NCBI RefSeq assembly: GCF_009762775.1
Contig: NZ_CP046401.1
Coordinates: 1,426,001-1,490,000, forward strand
Reading direction: 5' to 3'
DNA from: Maribellus comscasis
Lineage (GTDB): Bacteria; Bacteroidota; Bacteroidia; Bacteroidales; Prolixibacteraceae
Length of the DNA stretch: 64,000 nucleotides
The notes under the pieces are model-generated. The model saw only the letters and a program-made list of their open reading frames with translations. It searched no databases and was not told where the DNA came from. Every line of letters begins with the position of its first letter. Position 1 is the stretch's first letter. The position numbers and the translations under genes were made by a program. Shown piece after piece: positions 53,138 through 62,389 of the stretch.

Positions 53138-55114
53138 ATGAAGATTCGGTTCCGTCAAAAGCACATTCCGTATTTTATCCTCGTTTTTTTTGGCATTCTC
53201 CTTTTTACAATGGGAATTACCAATCACTACCTGTTTCGCACCGTAACGTTTGATTATGGCAACTATAATTTTGCTTTCTGGGACTATTCCCATTTCAAAA
53301 TAAGCCCCATCCCCTATTTCCGAAGCAATTTTTTACAAGATCATTTTTCTTTCACGCTCATGTATTTTGTTCCGGTCTTTTGGTTGCTAAACTGGCTAAC
53401 ACACTCCTATACTTTAATAATTATTCAAAACGCCTTAATTTTAATTGCAGCCTGGTACACATATAAAACCATAAAACTGAAAACCGATAATGTATGGCTC
53501 GGTGCTGGTGTTCTGCTTTATTATTTTTTACTTTTGGGAAGGTACACTTCATTTTCTGCAGATGTAAATCTGGCCATCATTTCATCGTGTTTTATCCCGA
53601 TATTCATTTATTATTTTGTGACAAAAAAATATGTCACTGCACTGGTTATTTTTATTCTTTCACTTTTCTCGCGGGAAAATATTCCACTGTGGTTTATTTT
53701 TATTTTTATCGTCCTGATTTTGGAAAACAGAAAAGATAAAAAGGCCGTGAAATACTGTTTTTCAGGAATTTTTATTTCCATCATTTATTTTATCCTTTTG
53801 TTTAAAGTCTTTATTCCTTCAATAGAAACAAAAAATGTTGGTTATACTTTGTTTAATTATTCAGCTCTGGGAGCCACACCCGGCGAAGCAATTTTATATA
53901 TTCTCCGTCACCCTGTGGAATCAATCAAACTGTTTTTTGTAAATCATCTGGACGATCCGGCCTATAACGGAGTTAAAGCTGAATTTTATCTCGTTTACAT
54001 TATTTCGGGCGGATTTGTTCTTCTGGCAAAACCAAAATATTTAATTTGGTTTATCCCCATAATTGCGCAAAAAGTATTAAATGATGTTCCTACACGCTGG
54101 GGAATTGCCACCTACTATTCCGTTGAAGTGGTAACCCTGCTGCCATTGTCTGTTTTTCTGACATTGTCTTCTGTTAAATCGCATTCATTTCAAAAAGTTC
54201 TTACCATACTTGTGTGCACAGCTACTGTTTCAGTAACGACACATAAACTGGAGCGCTCCAACAACAGGATTCCCTATACGTTAAACCCCTCGAAGGTAAA
54301 AATTTATGACAAACACTTCTTCGAGGCACCGTTCAATGTAAAAAAAGTCAACCGTTTGTTGAAACAAATCCCGTCGCAAGCCAGCGTAAGTGCGTCAAAC
54401 ACTATTTTACCCCATTTGGCACAGCGACAAAAAATTTATTTCTTCCCGGTTATAAAAGATGCCGGGTATATTGTTTTTTCCGTTTACGACAATAATTACC
54501 TGCATTCTCAAATGGGGAATGAAAAAATAAGGAACAATTATCTCTCCAGCCCGGATTGGAAAATTGCTGCCAAAGAATTTCCGGTATTTCTTTTAAAAAG
54601 AGACACCACATCATCCCAAAGAAAAGAATCTGCAAATATTATTTTTAACAAGACCGACACCTTAACTTGCGATTTTGAAAAAACGGACACAATTTCCGGT
54701 TACACACTCTTTTCTGATGGTGAAAAGGCTGAAATGGCAAAATACCTCACAAACGAAAAATCGTTAAGCGGAAACCACAGTATAAAACTTTCTCAAGAGA
54801 ACAGATACGGTACCAGGATATGGCTCCGCAACCTAAGTCAATATGATTACCTCGAAATAAGTCTCTGGGGTTATAGCCAGGAAAAAAACCAGGTGCATAT
54901 TGTTGCAGAATATCTAAAAGATTTTGATTTCTATTCAAACGAAAGCGACACTACAAATGCGTCGGGTTGGCAAAAATATGTGTTAAATTTCTGGATTCCA
55001 AAACAAACAGATCGAAAGGATTGTGCTTTCTTTTTCAGAGGAAGCGGCGAAAGCCCGGTTTACATAGATGATTTGAAAGTGGTTAAAAAAGTGTTAGCCT
55101 CAAATATTCCCTAA
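53138..55114 (+). CDS. DUF2079 GT-C-like membrane protein with C-terminal beta-sandwich module
   Basis: 658 residues. About ten helices with the DUF2079 entrance motif 'FDYGNYNFAFWDYSHF' and 'FLQDHFSFTLMYFVP', where Asp and His take the places of the GT-C catalytic loop. From about 515 the chain leaves the membrane into the beta-sandwich module shared in this region ('DTLTCDFEKTDTISGYTLFS', 'SLSGNHSIKLSQEN', 'ISLWGYSQEKN', 'GSGESPVYIDDLKVV'). Function of DUF2079 is not known; position and fold suggest glycan transfer on the periplasmic face. Convergent with the next gene. Confidence 0.78.
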   Translation: MKIRFRQKHIPYFILVFFGILLFTMGITNHYLFRTVTFDYGNYNFAFWDYSHFKISPIPYFRSNFLQDHFSFTLMYFVPVFWLLNWLTHSYTLIIIQNALILIAAWYTYKTIKLKTDNVWLGAGVLLYYFLLLGRYTSFSADVNLAIISSCFIPIFIYYFVTKKYVTALVIFILSLFSRENIPLWFIFIFIVLILENRKDKKAVKYCFSGIFISIIYFILLFKVFIPSIETKNVGYTLFNYSALGATPGEAILYILRHPVESIKLFFVNHLDDPAYNGVKAEFYLVYIISGGFVLLAKPKYLIWFIPIIAQKVLNDVPTRWGIATYYSVEVVTLLPLSVFLTLSSVKSHSFQKVLTILVCTATVSVTTHKLERSNNRIPYTLNPSKVKIYDKHFFEAPFNVKKVNRLLKQIPSQASVSASNTILPHLAQRQKIYFFPVIKDAGYIVFSVYDNNYLHSQMGNEKIRNNYLSSPDWKIAAKEFPVFLLKRDTTSSQRKESANIIFNKTDTLTCDFEKTDTISGYTLFSDGEKAEMAKYLTNEKSLSGNHSIKLSQENRYGTRIWLRNLSQYDYLEISLWGYSQEKNQVHIVAEYLKDFDFYSNESDTTNASGWQKYVLNFWIPKQTDRKDCAFFFRGSGESPVYIDDLKVVKKVLASNIP

Positions 55115-55152
55115 AAGAAAAAAAGGAATTAACAGACGACAAATAACAACAA

Positions 55153-57015
55153 CTAGTAACTTTTTAAATTAACAGCCAACTTTTTTAACAGAACTTTCTT
55201 CCTGTCCTTGTTCCACACATAAATTTTTATTGCAGTTGAATCGGGCAAGTCTGCCGGAATTTTTATATCAAGCAGGAGATTGCTCCAGTTACCGTTTGCA
55301 GCAATAAGCTCCTTTTTTTCGTAACGCAGATTTTTTGTGCCGTTTTCCACCGAAAAAATCAACAATACTTCATCTTTTCCCAAATTCGCTTCACTTCTGT
55401 AATCTAATCTGACATTAAATTCCAAAGTATTTTTTTGTTTTATTTCATAGCTCATTATTGTGATGCCCGGACCATACTCCTGTCTTTCGTCCAATACAAA
55501 CACTTTCTCTCCATCAACTTCAGTTACATTGTTTTCGTTATGCTCAAAAGTTAAAACTTTTTCGATGGCTGAGCTTGCATTTTGAGACGAAATCCGTTCC
55601 CTGTTTTTTTCAAAAATATGAATGCTGTAGTCATACCCTCCCAGAACGGTAATCTTCTCCAGCGGTAAGTATGATTTTATTTCCTTCAGATAAGGATCAT
55701 CTTTTAGGTTATCAAGTTGCACCCCTCCCTCGTTAGGGCCAAAGTGGGCATCCCATACCAATAAGTCGCCCCATTCCATGTTATTCGAAGGCTGTATTTT
55801 GTCGCTTACCCCCCAGGCACTTTGTGTTTGATCATAGGGATCCAGTCCCAAATGAAAAACCAACATGGGGTTAAAATAAAATATTCTCCCTGCAGGTTTA
55901 TTTTCCTGAATATATGTTGCACTCTTTTCTATTAATTTGTCGGTGGGAGGAGCCTTCAGCGGCACCTGATTTGTTCCAAAAAACATTATAATTTGGACTA
56001 CAACAAACACAGCCATTAAAGCCCTGGCTGCCTGTGTTTTTTTTATCACTTTGAAAACAAACTCAATACCTTTGCCTGCTGTTAAAGCAGCCAAAGGAAT
56101 AACACCTCCGATAACACGGGTTAATCCAAGAGAACCGCCAACACCTTTCCACCAAACATAACTATGTGCTGCAAAATAAGCTATCCAACTTCCTGCAATT
56201 ACAATAAACAGAATGGTATTCCGGTTTGTCAGCGAAAATTTCCTGAGAAGTTCTGAAGACCAGTAAAAAAGTCCCGTTATCAAAAGAACAAGAAACGGAA
56301 CCCCAAAAATAAAGTTACTGTTCTTTACAAAATGGAAGAGACTACCGCTTCCGTAAACACTCTCACCTGTGGGATACGGAAAATGATGAATCAGCCATAA
56401 AATATCATCAAAAACCCAAAAGCCTATTAACGAATAAAACAATGTACCTGTTGCAAGAAAAAAGACAGATCGATACGAACGGGCCAAAATAAAAGCAAGT
56501 GCAAAAACCGGAAAAAATACAATTCCTTCAGAACGAACATAGGGGATAAACGACAAAATTAAAGCAGAAAGAATGTATTTATTTTTTACAAAAAAGTAAA
56601 CAGAAACAATAAGTACAAAACTAAAAAGCACCTCGGTAAGGCAAGAATTCATTAGGATGAAATATACGGGTGCAAAAGCGGCAAGAACAACTGTAAACAA
56701 TCCGGCCTGAGGAAAAAATTCTTGTGAAAGTTTAAAAATAAACCATAAAGTTACCATTGCAACCAACAGATTAAAAGACTGAGCACCCTTAAATCCCAAC
56801 AATGCAAAGGGCGCTGAAAATGTTGTATACAAAGGTTTACCCCAGAGATCGAGAAACAGTTGAGGGTACTTAAATGAGTAGCGTGCAATTTGAAAGTGCG
56901 ACACGCTGTCGGCCCCTCCAAAAGTCTTTTCATTTAAAAACAACAAAACGACCTGCAACACTGTGAGCAGGAAAAAAAACAGAAAGAGCAAACGTTTTTC
57001 CGGGCTTCTTTTCAT
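55153..57015 (-). CDS. GT39-like membrane protein with C-terminal beta-sandwich module
   Basis: 620 residues. Multi-helix GT-C-like protein; the first loop is 'FGGADSVSHFQIARYSFKYP' with a lone Asp in place of the usual Asp-Glu pair, and 'LWGKPLYTTFSAPFALLG' corresponds to the KPPL region of ArnT/PMT enzymes. The last ~140 residues are a diverged copy of the beta-sandwich module ('VLTFEHNENNVTEVDGE', 'LLLDIKIPADLPDSTAIKIY', 'VWNKDRKKVLLKKLAV'). It is encoded 20 bp after a GT2 gene. Confidence 0.75.
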   Translation of the reverse strand: MKRSPEKRLLFLFFFLLTVLQVVLLFLNEKTFGGADSVSHFQIARYSFKYPQLFLDLWGKPLYTTFSAPFALLGFKGAQSFNLLVAMVTLWFIFKLSQEFFPQAGLFTVVLAAFAPVYFILMNSCLTEVLFSFVLIVSVYFFVKNKYILSALILSFIPYVRSEGIVFFPVFALAFILARSYRSVFFLATGTLFYSLIGFWVFDDILWLIHHFPYPTGESVYGSGSLFHFVKNSNFIFGVPFLVLLITGLFYWSSELLRKFSLTNRNTILFIVIAGSWIAYFAAHSYVWWKGVGGSLGLTRVIGGVIPLAALTAGKGIEFVFKVIKKTQAARALMAVFVVVQIIMFFGTNQVPLKAPPTDKLIEKSATYIQENKPAGRIFYFNPMLVFHLGLDPYDQTQSAWGVSDKIQPSNNMEWGDLLVWDAHFGPNEGGVQLDNLKDDPYLKEIKSYLPLEKITVLGGYDYSIHIFEKNRERISSQNASSAIEKVLTFEHNENNVTEVDGEKVFVLDERQEYGPGITIMSYEIKQKNTLEFNVRLDYRSEANLGKDEVLLIFSVENGTKNLRYEKKELIAANGNWSNLLLDIKIPADLPDSTAIKIYVWNKDRKKVLLKKLAVNLKSY

Positions 57016-57035
57016 TTATATTATCGTTATTTTTT

Positions 57036-57743
57036 TTAAAAAATATTATACTTCAATACACACCACAAGGCTCTGAAACCGTCTTTTGCATTAATTTTTT
57101 TGCCTTCTTCGTAGGTACGGCCGTAATAAGAAATACCAATTTCATAAATACGGACATTGGGCACTCTCGATATTTTTGCGGTAACTTCCGGTTCAAAACC
57201 AAATCTCTGTTCTCTCAAATTTAATCCCTTGATAATTTCTGCGCGAAACATTTTGTAACACGTTTCCATGTCAGTCAGGTTGAGATTGGTAAACATGTTC
57301 GAAATAAATGTAAGAAATTTGTTGCCGATTGAATGCCAAAAAAACAAAATCCGGTGCGGATTTCCTCCCATAAACCGGGAACCGTAAACAACATCAGCAT
57401 TCCCCTCGGCAATTGGTTTGAGCATGTTGTTATATTCCCGTGGATCATATTCCAGATCAGCATCCTGAATTACAATACAGTCGCCAGTCGCCTCAGCTAT
57501 TCCACGATGAAGTGCAGCTCCTTTTCCCTTATTCTCAGTTTGATGAAAAAATTTAATATCGGCATCCGGGTGATTATTAATATATAGCTCAATCACTGCT
57601 GCAGAGTTATCGTCCGAGTAGTCATTTACAATAATTATTTCCTTTTTGTATCCATAATCCAACTGAGCTTTTATTATACGATCCAATATTACTTCAATGG
57701 TTTTTTCCTCGTTGAAAACCGGAACTATAATTGACAATTTCAT
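57036..57743 (-). CDS. Polyprenyl-phosphate glycosyltransferase, family 2
   Basis: 235 residues. Dolichol-phosphate mannose synthase-like GT2: '[17 protein letters not shown]', '[13 protein letters not shown]', '[14 protein letters not shown]', the catalytic DxD in '[15 protein letters not shown]', and '[14 protein letters not shown]'. No C-terminal membrane helices. It probably charges undecaprenyl phosphate with a sugar that the neighbouring GT39-like enzymes transfer (inference). Middle gene of a minus-strand set with 81 and 20-bp gaps. Confidence 0.92.
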   Translation of the reverse strand: MKLSIIVPVFNEEKTIEVILDRIIKAQLDYGYKKEIIIVNDYSDDNSAAVIELYINNHPDADIKFFHQTENKGKGAALHRGIAEATGDCIVIQDADLEYDPREYNNMLKPIAEGNADVVYGSRFMGGNPHRILFFWHSIGNKFLTFISNMFTNLNLTDMETCYKMFRAEIIKGLNLREQRFGFEPEVTAKISRVPNVRIYEIGISYYGRTYEEGKKINAKDGFRALWCVLKYNIF

Positions 57744-57824
57744 TTTTAGGTCAGCTAAATTTTACATATTGAATAATTATTCAAAGATAAAAGTATCGTT
57801 CGTTTTTATTTTAAAATCGAAAAA

Positions 57825-59462
57825 TTACTTCCCCGAAATCCGGATTAAATAGTTTGTTTTTAAATTACTCTCGCGTGTTGCAGGATTTAAAAACCGTCCG
57901 TTTAAATGGTTCATACCATGTTGACGAATCACAAACGCCGTATCTGTTTTATATTCCAAATGTGAAATCTCTTCGAATTTTGTAGAATTTGTATACACCC
58001 AACTACCCGGCCGTTCAAGCACTTCAAACAATTTCTCCCAGGTATCAATATTGCCCACAGAATCTTTAGCCATAAAAAACAATTCGTATTCTTCCAGATC
58101 AAAATTATACAGTTTGTCATTTTCATTTCTGTTTTGCTGATAAATCCGAACCACTTGTCTTGCCCCCTGGTAGTCATATAAATGGGGAATAACAGAAACA
58201 TTCAGAAACAAACTTAAAGTTCCGGCCAGAACAAATGAAACCAAAATGACACGTAATGATTTCTTGTTTTGAAATCGGAAAGCAAAAATTACTGCAATTA
58301 AAAAAAACAGTATCAACGCGATTGGCAACCAGCCATTATTTCCCTGATTGATGAATAACGCAAGGCCAAATACCAGAAGTATTATTCCAATGACAGCCCA
58401 TTGAAAGCCCTGAACCGATTTTTCTGTCTTTGTCGAAGATGAAACGTTTTGTGCCATCCATCTGCCGGTCAACACAGCAATGGGGAAAACGGCCATTAAA
58501 AAATAGTTCGGCGATTTCCCTTTGGCAATGCTTAAAATGACTGTAAAAATCAAAACACTTCCCAATAACGCAATTCCCCAAACATCACTCTTCTTTTTTG
58601 AGAACCAACTTTTTATTTCAGAAAAAACTGCAAATACCACAAATACCGTCCAGGGAAGAAAAATCCACAAAGAATTGTACAGATAAAAAAACGGATCGTT
58701 ACTCGAACCGGCATATTCACCCGAAATACGACCAAAATTATTGGTGATAAAAAAGAAACGAATTCCTTCCGTTCCAAAACTTTTATATAAATGAACAAGT
58801 GACGGTGAAACTACAATAAATGCGATTATAATTCCAAAAAACCATTTTGGATGAAAAATGTGACGATAATCTTTCCGGGCAATCAAATAAATAAAAACCA
58901 TAAAAAAAGGGATTACCGCCCCCACCGGTCCCTTGGCAAGCATTGCCAGTCCCACACCAACAAAACCCCAAAAAAAATGAATCGGGGTGCCTGATTTCAG
59001 GAAAGCAGTAAGTTGCCAAAGCGCCAGAATCACACCGGTTTGTAAAACAGTATCTGTATGAATATCCAAAAGATACAGTACAAATACCTGCGACGTTCCG
59101 GCAATTAAAGCAGCATATTTACCAGCAGTTTTTGAATACAATAATTTACCCAAACGATAAGTAAAATATACTCCGGCCAGTGCCCAGAGCGTAGGAAATA
59201 TTTTAAAAGCAAAGTTTGTATTTCCAAAGATTTTAATCCCCAGTCCGGCCAGCCAAAAAAGCAGGTGTGGTTTCTGATCATATAACTCTTTGTTGATTTT
59301 AAGTGTCAGCCAATCATGCGACTCAACCATTTGCCTGGCAATTGCTGCATACAATCCGGAATCGCCCGTTAAATCAATAAAAAGCCCAAAAATATAGGCC
59401 AGCACAAGAAGTAAAAAAGCATAGCCCCACAAAATATTTTTATACGATTTCTTCACAGGCAT
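57825..59462 (-). CDS. ArnT-like GT39 membrane glycosyltransferase
   Basis: 545 residues. ArnT/PMT-type GT-C enzyme: first loop 'DLTGDSGLYAAIARQMVESH' and 'YDQKPHLLFWLAGLGIKIFG', about twelve helices and a small C-terminal periplasmic domain ('EEYELFFMAKDSVGN'). Such enzymes move a sugar from polyprenyl phosphate to lipid A, glycolipid or protein. The Asp in the loop is kept while the second acidic residue seen in ArnT is Ser, so substrate or mechanism may differ. Divergent from the permease gene. Confidence 0.85.
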   Translation of the reverse strand: MPVKKSYKNILWGYAFLLLVLAYIFGLFIDLTGDSGLYAAIARQMVESHDWLTLKINKELYDQKPHLLFWLAGLGIKIFGNTNFAFKIFPTLWALAGVYFTYRLGKLLYSKTAGKYAALIAGTSQVFVLYLLDIHTDTVLQTGVILALWQLTAFLKSGTPIHFFWGFVGVGLAMLAKGPVGAVIPFFMVFIYLIARKDYRHIFHPKWFFGIIIAFIVVSPSLVHLYKSFGTEGIRFFFITNNFGRISGEYAGSSNDPFFYLYNSLWIFLPWTVFVVFAVFSEIKSWFSKKKSDVWGIALLGSVLIFTVILSIAKGKSPNYFLMAVFPIAVLTGRWMAQNVSSSTKTEKSVQGFQWAVIGIILLVFGLALFINQGNNGWLPIALILFFLIAVIFAFRFQNKKSLRVILVSFVLAGTLSLFLNVSVIPHLYDYQGARQVVRIYQQNRNENDKLYNFDLEEYELFFMAKDSVGNIDTWEKLFEVLERPGSWVYTNSTKFEEISHLEYKTDTAFVIRQHGMNHLNGRFLNPATRESNLKTNYLIRISGK

Positions 59463-59613
59463 CCGGCAAAATTAGTCTTTTGAACAAAATAACGATTAAA
59501 GTTGACAGGTAGTTTGTGCGGTAAAATAAAAATAGTTTTAAGGGAATATTTTGATAATCGATTTGTTTTTTCAGATTTTTACTCCAATTTTAAAATTATA
59601 AAACGATCAACTT

Positions 59614-61833
59614 ATGGCTAAATCGCTGGTAAATACCAATGCAAAATTTGGCACAATGCCAGTTTTTCTTACTGCTCTGTCAACTATTCTTGGGGCTATT
59701 TTATTTCTTCGTTTTGGTTGGGCCGTTGGCCAGGTGGGTTTTTTTGGTGTAATCGGAATCATTTTGCTGGGGCATGTGGTAACCATTCCAACAGCATTTG
59801 CTGTTGCAGAAATTGCCACAAATCAACGTGTACAGGGTGGAGGAGCCTATTACATCATCAGCCGGTCGTTTGGATTAAATATTGGAGGAGCGATTGGCAT
59901 TGCACTTTATCTGTCGCAGGCTATTAGCGTTGCTTTTTATGTCATTGCTTTTGGAGAAGCTTTTGAGCCAGTAATTGAATGGATAGCCCAAAACTATGGT
60001 TTTTATATCCCCGACCGTCGCTGGATTTCCATACCCACCATGTCCCTTCTTTCTTTGCTCATCCTTTTTAAAGGAGCCAACGTTGGCATGAAAGCATTGT
60101 ATGTTGTTGTTGCAGTCCTTCTAACCTCATTGGTCATGTTTTTCCTGGGAGACTCACCTATAAAACCACAGGAAATAAATTTTCATGCACACATTTCAAA
60201 TAACCTCAATTTCTTTTTTGTTTTTACCATCATTTTCCCTGCTTTCACAGGCTTGGCTGCTGGCTTGGGCTTATCAGGAGATTTGAAAGATCCAAAAAAA
60301 TCAATCCCCAGAGGAACACTTTGGGCGACTGTTGTTGGCATGTTGGTTTATGTTGCCATTGCATACAAATTTGCAATTTCAGCATCACCTTACGATTTAG
60401 TAAGCGACCAGTTGATAATGAGTAAAATTGCTGTTTGGGGGCCGATTATACCAATCGGGCTGGCTGCAGCTTCACTGAGTTCAGCGCTTGGTTCGATTAT
60501 GGTTGCACCACGAACATTACAGGCCTTGGGATTTGATGATATTTTTCCCCAAAAAGGACTAAATCGTTGGTTTGCCAGAGGGAAGAAAAAAGACAACGAA
60601 CCGGTAAATGGTTCGCTGATTACCATAATCATAGCATTTGTTTTTGTAGTTGTAGGTGATGTTGACTTTGTGGCTCAAATCATATCCATGTTTTTTATGG
60701 TGACCTATGGTGCCATTTGTCTTATATCTTTCCTTGAACATTTTGCCGCCGATCCGGCATACCGCCCAACATTCCGCTCCAACTGGTATATCTCACTAAT
60801 AGGTGCACTTTTTTCCTTTTGGCTGATGTTCCAGATGAACGCTCCCTATGCAGCCACCTCTCTGGTTATCATGTCAATTATCTACTATATTATCATGCTC
60901 AACAACGAGGAAAATCAAGGCCTGAACAAACTTTTCAAAGGCGTTATTTTTCAGTTGAGCCGGCAACTTCAAATTATGCTACAGCGCGCCGACAGCAGCG
61001 AAAAAGAAACCAGTTGGCGCCCGTTTGGAGTTTGTATCTCACACGATACATTTAAGCGACGTTCGGCCTTTGACATTATGCGGTGGTTGTCCTATAAATA
61101 TGGCTTCGGAACATACATTCATTTTATAAAAGGCTATCTCAACGAAAAAACAACAGAAGAATCAAAAAAAGTACTTGACCGCTTAATTCTACTTTCAGCG
61201 GGAAGTAAAAACAGGGTTTACCTCGACACTATAATTTCACCATCGTACACGTCGGCAATAGCTCAGGTTGTGCAGCTCTCTGGCATTTCCGGCAAAGGAA
61301 ATAACCTTATCCTTTTTGAATTTTCGAGAACAGACCCGGGAAACTTAAAGGAAATTACAGCCAATTACGGACTCGTAGAATCTGCAGGTTTTGACATTTG
61401 TATTTTAAATACCTCGTATAAAAGTTTTGGCTACAAAAACGAAATTCATATTTGGATTAGCCCCGAAGATTACCGGAATGCAAACCTGATGATTTTGCTG
61501 GGGTATATTATTTTGGGGCACCCCGACTGGAAAAAAGGCAAAATAAAAATATTTGCACTTTACCCGGAAGAACTAATGGAGGAAAAACGGAAACAGTTGA
61601 TGGAGCTTATAAAAACCGGTCGTTTGCCCATAAGCCCTTCAAATATTTCTATGGTTCCGTTTGATACTCAAAACAGAAAAGAAGTGATCACCAGGTACTC
61701 GGCCGATGCTGATTTAACCCTCATCGGATTTACTTCCGAAATGTTGACAAAAATTGAGGAACTTTCTGAAGGATATCAGGATTTAGGTAACATTTTGTTT
61801 GTGAGTGCAAACCGGGCAAAAGCAATAAATTAA
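59614..61833 (+). CDS. SLC12-like APC superfamily permease
   Basis: 739 residues. The first ~440 residues carry twelve helices of the amino acid-polyamine-organocation fold with the cation-chloride cotransporter signature 'GTMPVFLTALSTILGAILFLRF' (seen in pieces), 'RVQGGGAYYIISRSFG' and 'LAAGLGLSGDLKDPKKSIP'. A soluble C-terminal half of about 290 residues resembles the regulatory domain of SLC12 proteins. Likely substrates are ions or amino acids; no way to choose from sequence. Monocistronic and not obviously related to the neighbouring glycan genes. Confidence 0.85.
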   Translation: MAKSLVNTNAKFGTMPVFLTALSTILGAILFLRFGWAVGQVGFFGVIGIILLGHVVTIPTAFAVAEIATNQRVQGGGAYYIISRSFGLNIGGAIGIALYLSQAISVAFYVIAFGEAFEPVIEWIAQNYGFYIPDRRWISIPTMSLLSLLILFKGANVGMKALYVVVAVLLTSLVMFFLGDSPIKPQEINFHAHISNNLNFFFVFTIIFPAFTGLAAGLGLSGDLKDPKKSIPRGTLWATVVGMLVYVAIAYKFAISASPYDLVSDQLIMSKIAVWGPIIPIGLAAASLSSALGSIMVAPRTLQALGFDDIFPQKGLNRWFARGKKKDNEPVNGSLITIIIAFVFVVVGDVDFVAQIISMFFMVTYGAICLISFLEHFAADPAYRPTFRSNWYISLIGALFSFWLMFQMNAPYAATSLVIMSIIYYIIMLNNEENQGLNKLFKGVIFQLSRQLQIMLQRADSSEKETSWRPFGVCISHDTFKRRSAFDIMRWLSYKYGFGTYIHFIKGYLNEKTTEESKKVLDRLILLSAGSKNRVYLDTIISPSYTSAIAQVVQLSGISGKGNNLILFEFSRTDPGNLKEITANYGLVESAGFDICILNTSYKSFGYKNEIHIWISPEDYRNANLMILLGYIILGHPDWKKGKIKIFALYPEELMEEKRKQLMELIKTGRLPISPSNISMVPFDTQNRKEVITRYSADADLTLIGFTSEMLTKIEELSEGYQDLGNILFVSANRAKAIN

Positions 61834-61892
61834 TTTACAAGGCGTTTTTTCAAAACAGTTTTAAAGCTTATTTTAGAAGCAAAATTTGAAAG

Positions 61893-62378
61893 ATGGATAA
61901 GATAGCCATATTCCCCGGATCATTCGATCCTTTTACCGTTGGACATGAATCGATCGTAAGAAGAGCCGTATCTATGTTTGACAAAATTATTGTAATGATC
62001 GGTTTTAATGCCAACAAAAAATCCTTCTATTCGGTTGAAAAAAGGTTACGATGGATTAATCAGGTATTTGATAAAGAAGACAAAATTGAGGTTCGTATCC
62101 ACGAAGGACTGACCATCGATTTTTGTAAAGAAGTGGGGGCAAAATATATTTTAAGAGGTTTGCGAACTTCGTCTGATTTTGAATACGAACGAGCCATTGC
62201 CCAAATAAACAAAAAAATGCATCCCGAAATTGAAACGGTGTTTCTGCTTACTTTACCGGAGCATACTCCTGTTAATGCATCAATTATACGTGATATTGTT
62301 TTACATGGCGGAGATGCCAGCATGTTTCTTCCCAAAGGATTAAACATGGATGAATTCAAAATGGAAAACAAAGACTAA
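61893..62378 (+). CDS. coaD: Phosphopantetheine adenylyltransferase CoaD
   Basis: 161 residues, family length. It adenylates 4'-phosphopantetheine to dephospho-CoA in CoA biosynthesis. The nucleotidylyltransferase motif 'GSFDPFTVGH' with catalytic His18 is at the N-terminus; 'GLRTSSDFEYERAIAQIN' and 'PVNASIIRDI' complete the active site. Followed 11 bases later by the thioredoxin-fold gene. Confidence 0.97.
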   Translation: MDKIAIFPGSFDPFTVGHESIVRRAVSMFDKIIVMIGFNANKKSFYSVEKRLRWINQVFDKEDKIEVRIHEGLTIDFCKEVGAKYILRGLRTSSDFEYERAIAQINKKMHPEIETVFLLTLPEHTPVNASIIRDIVLHGGDASMFLPKGLNMDEFKMENKD

Positions 62379-62389
62379 ATTTTTTGTTC

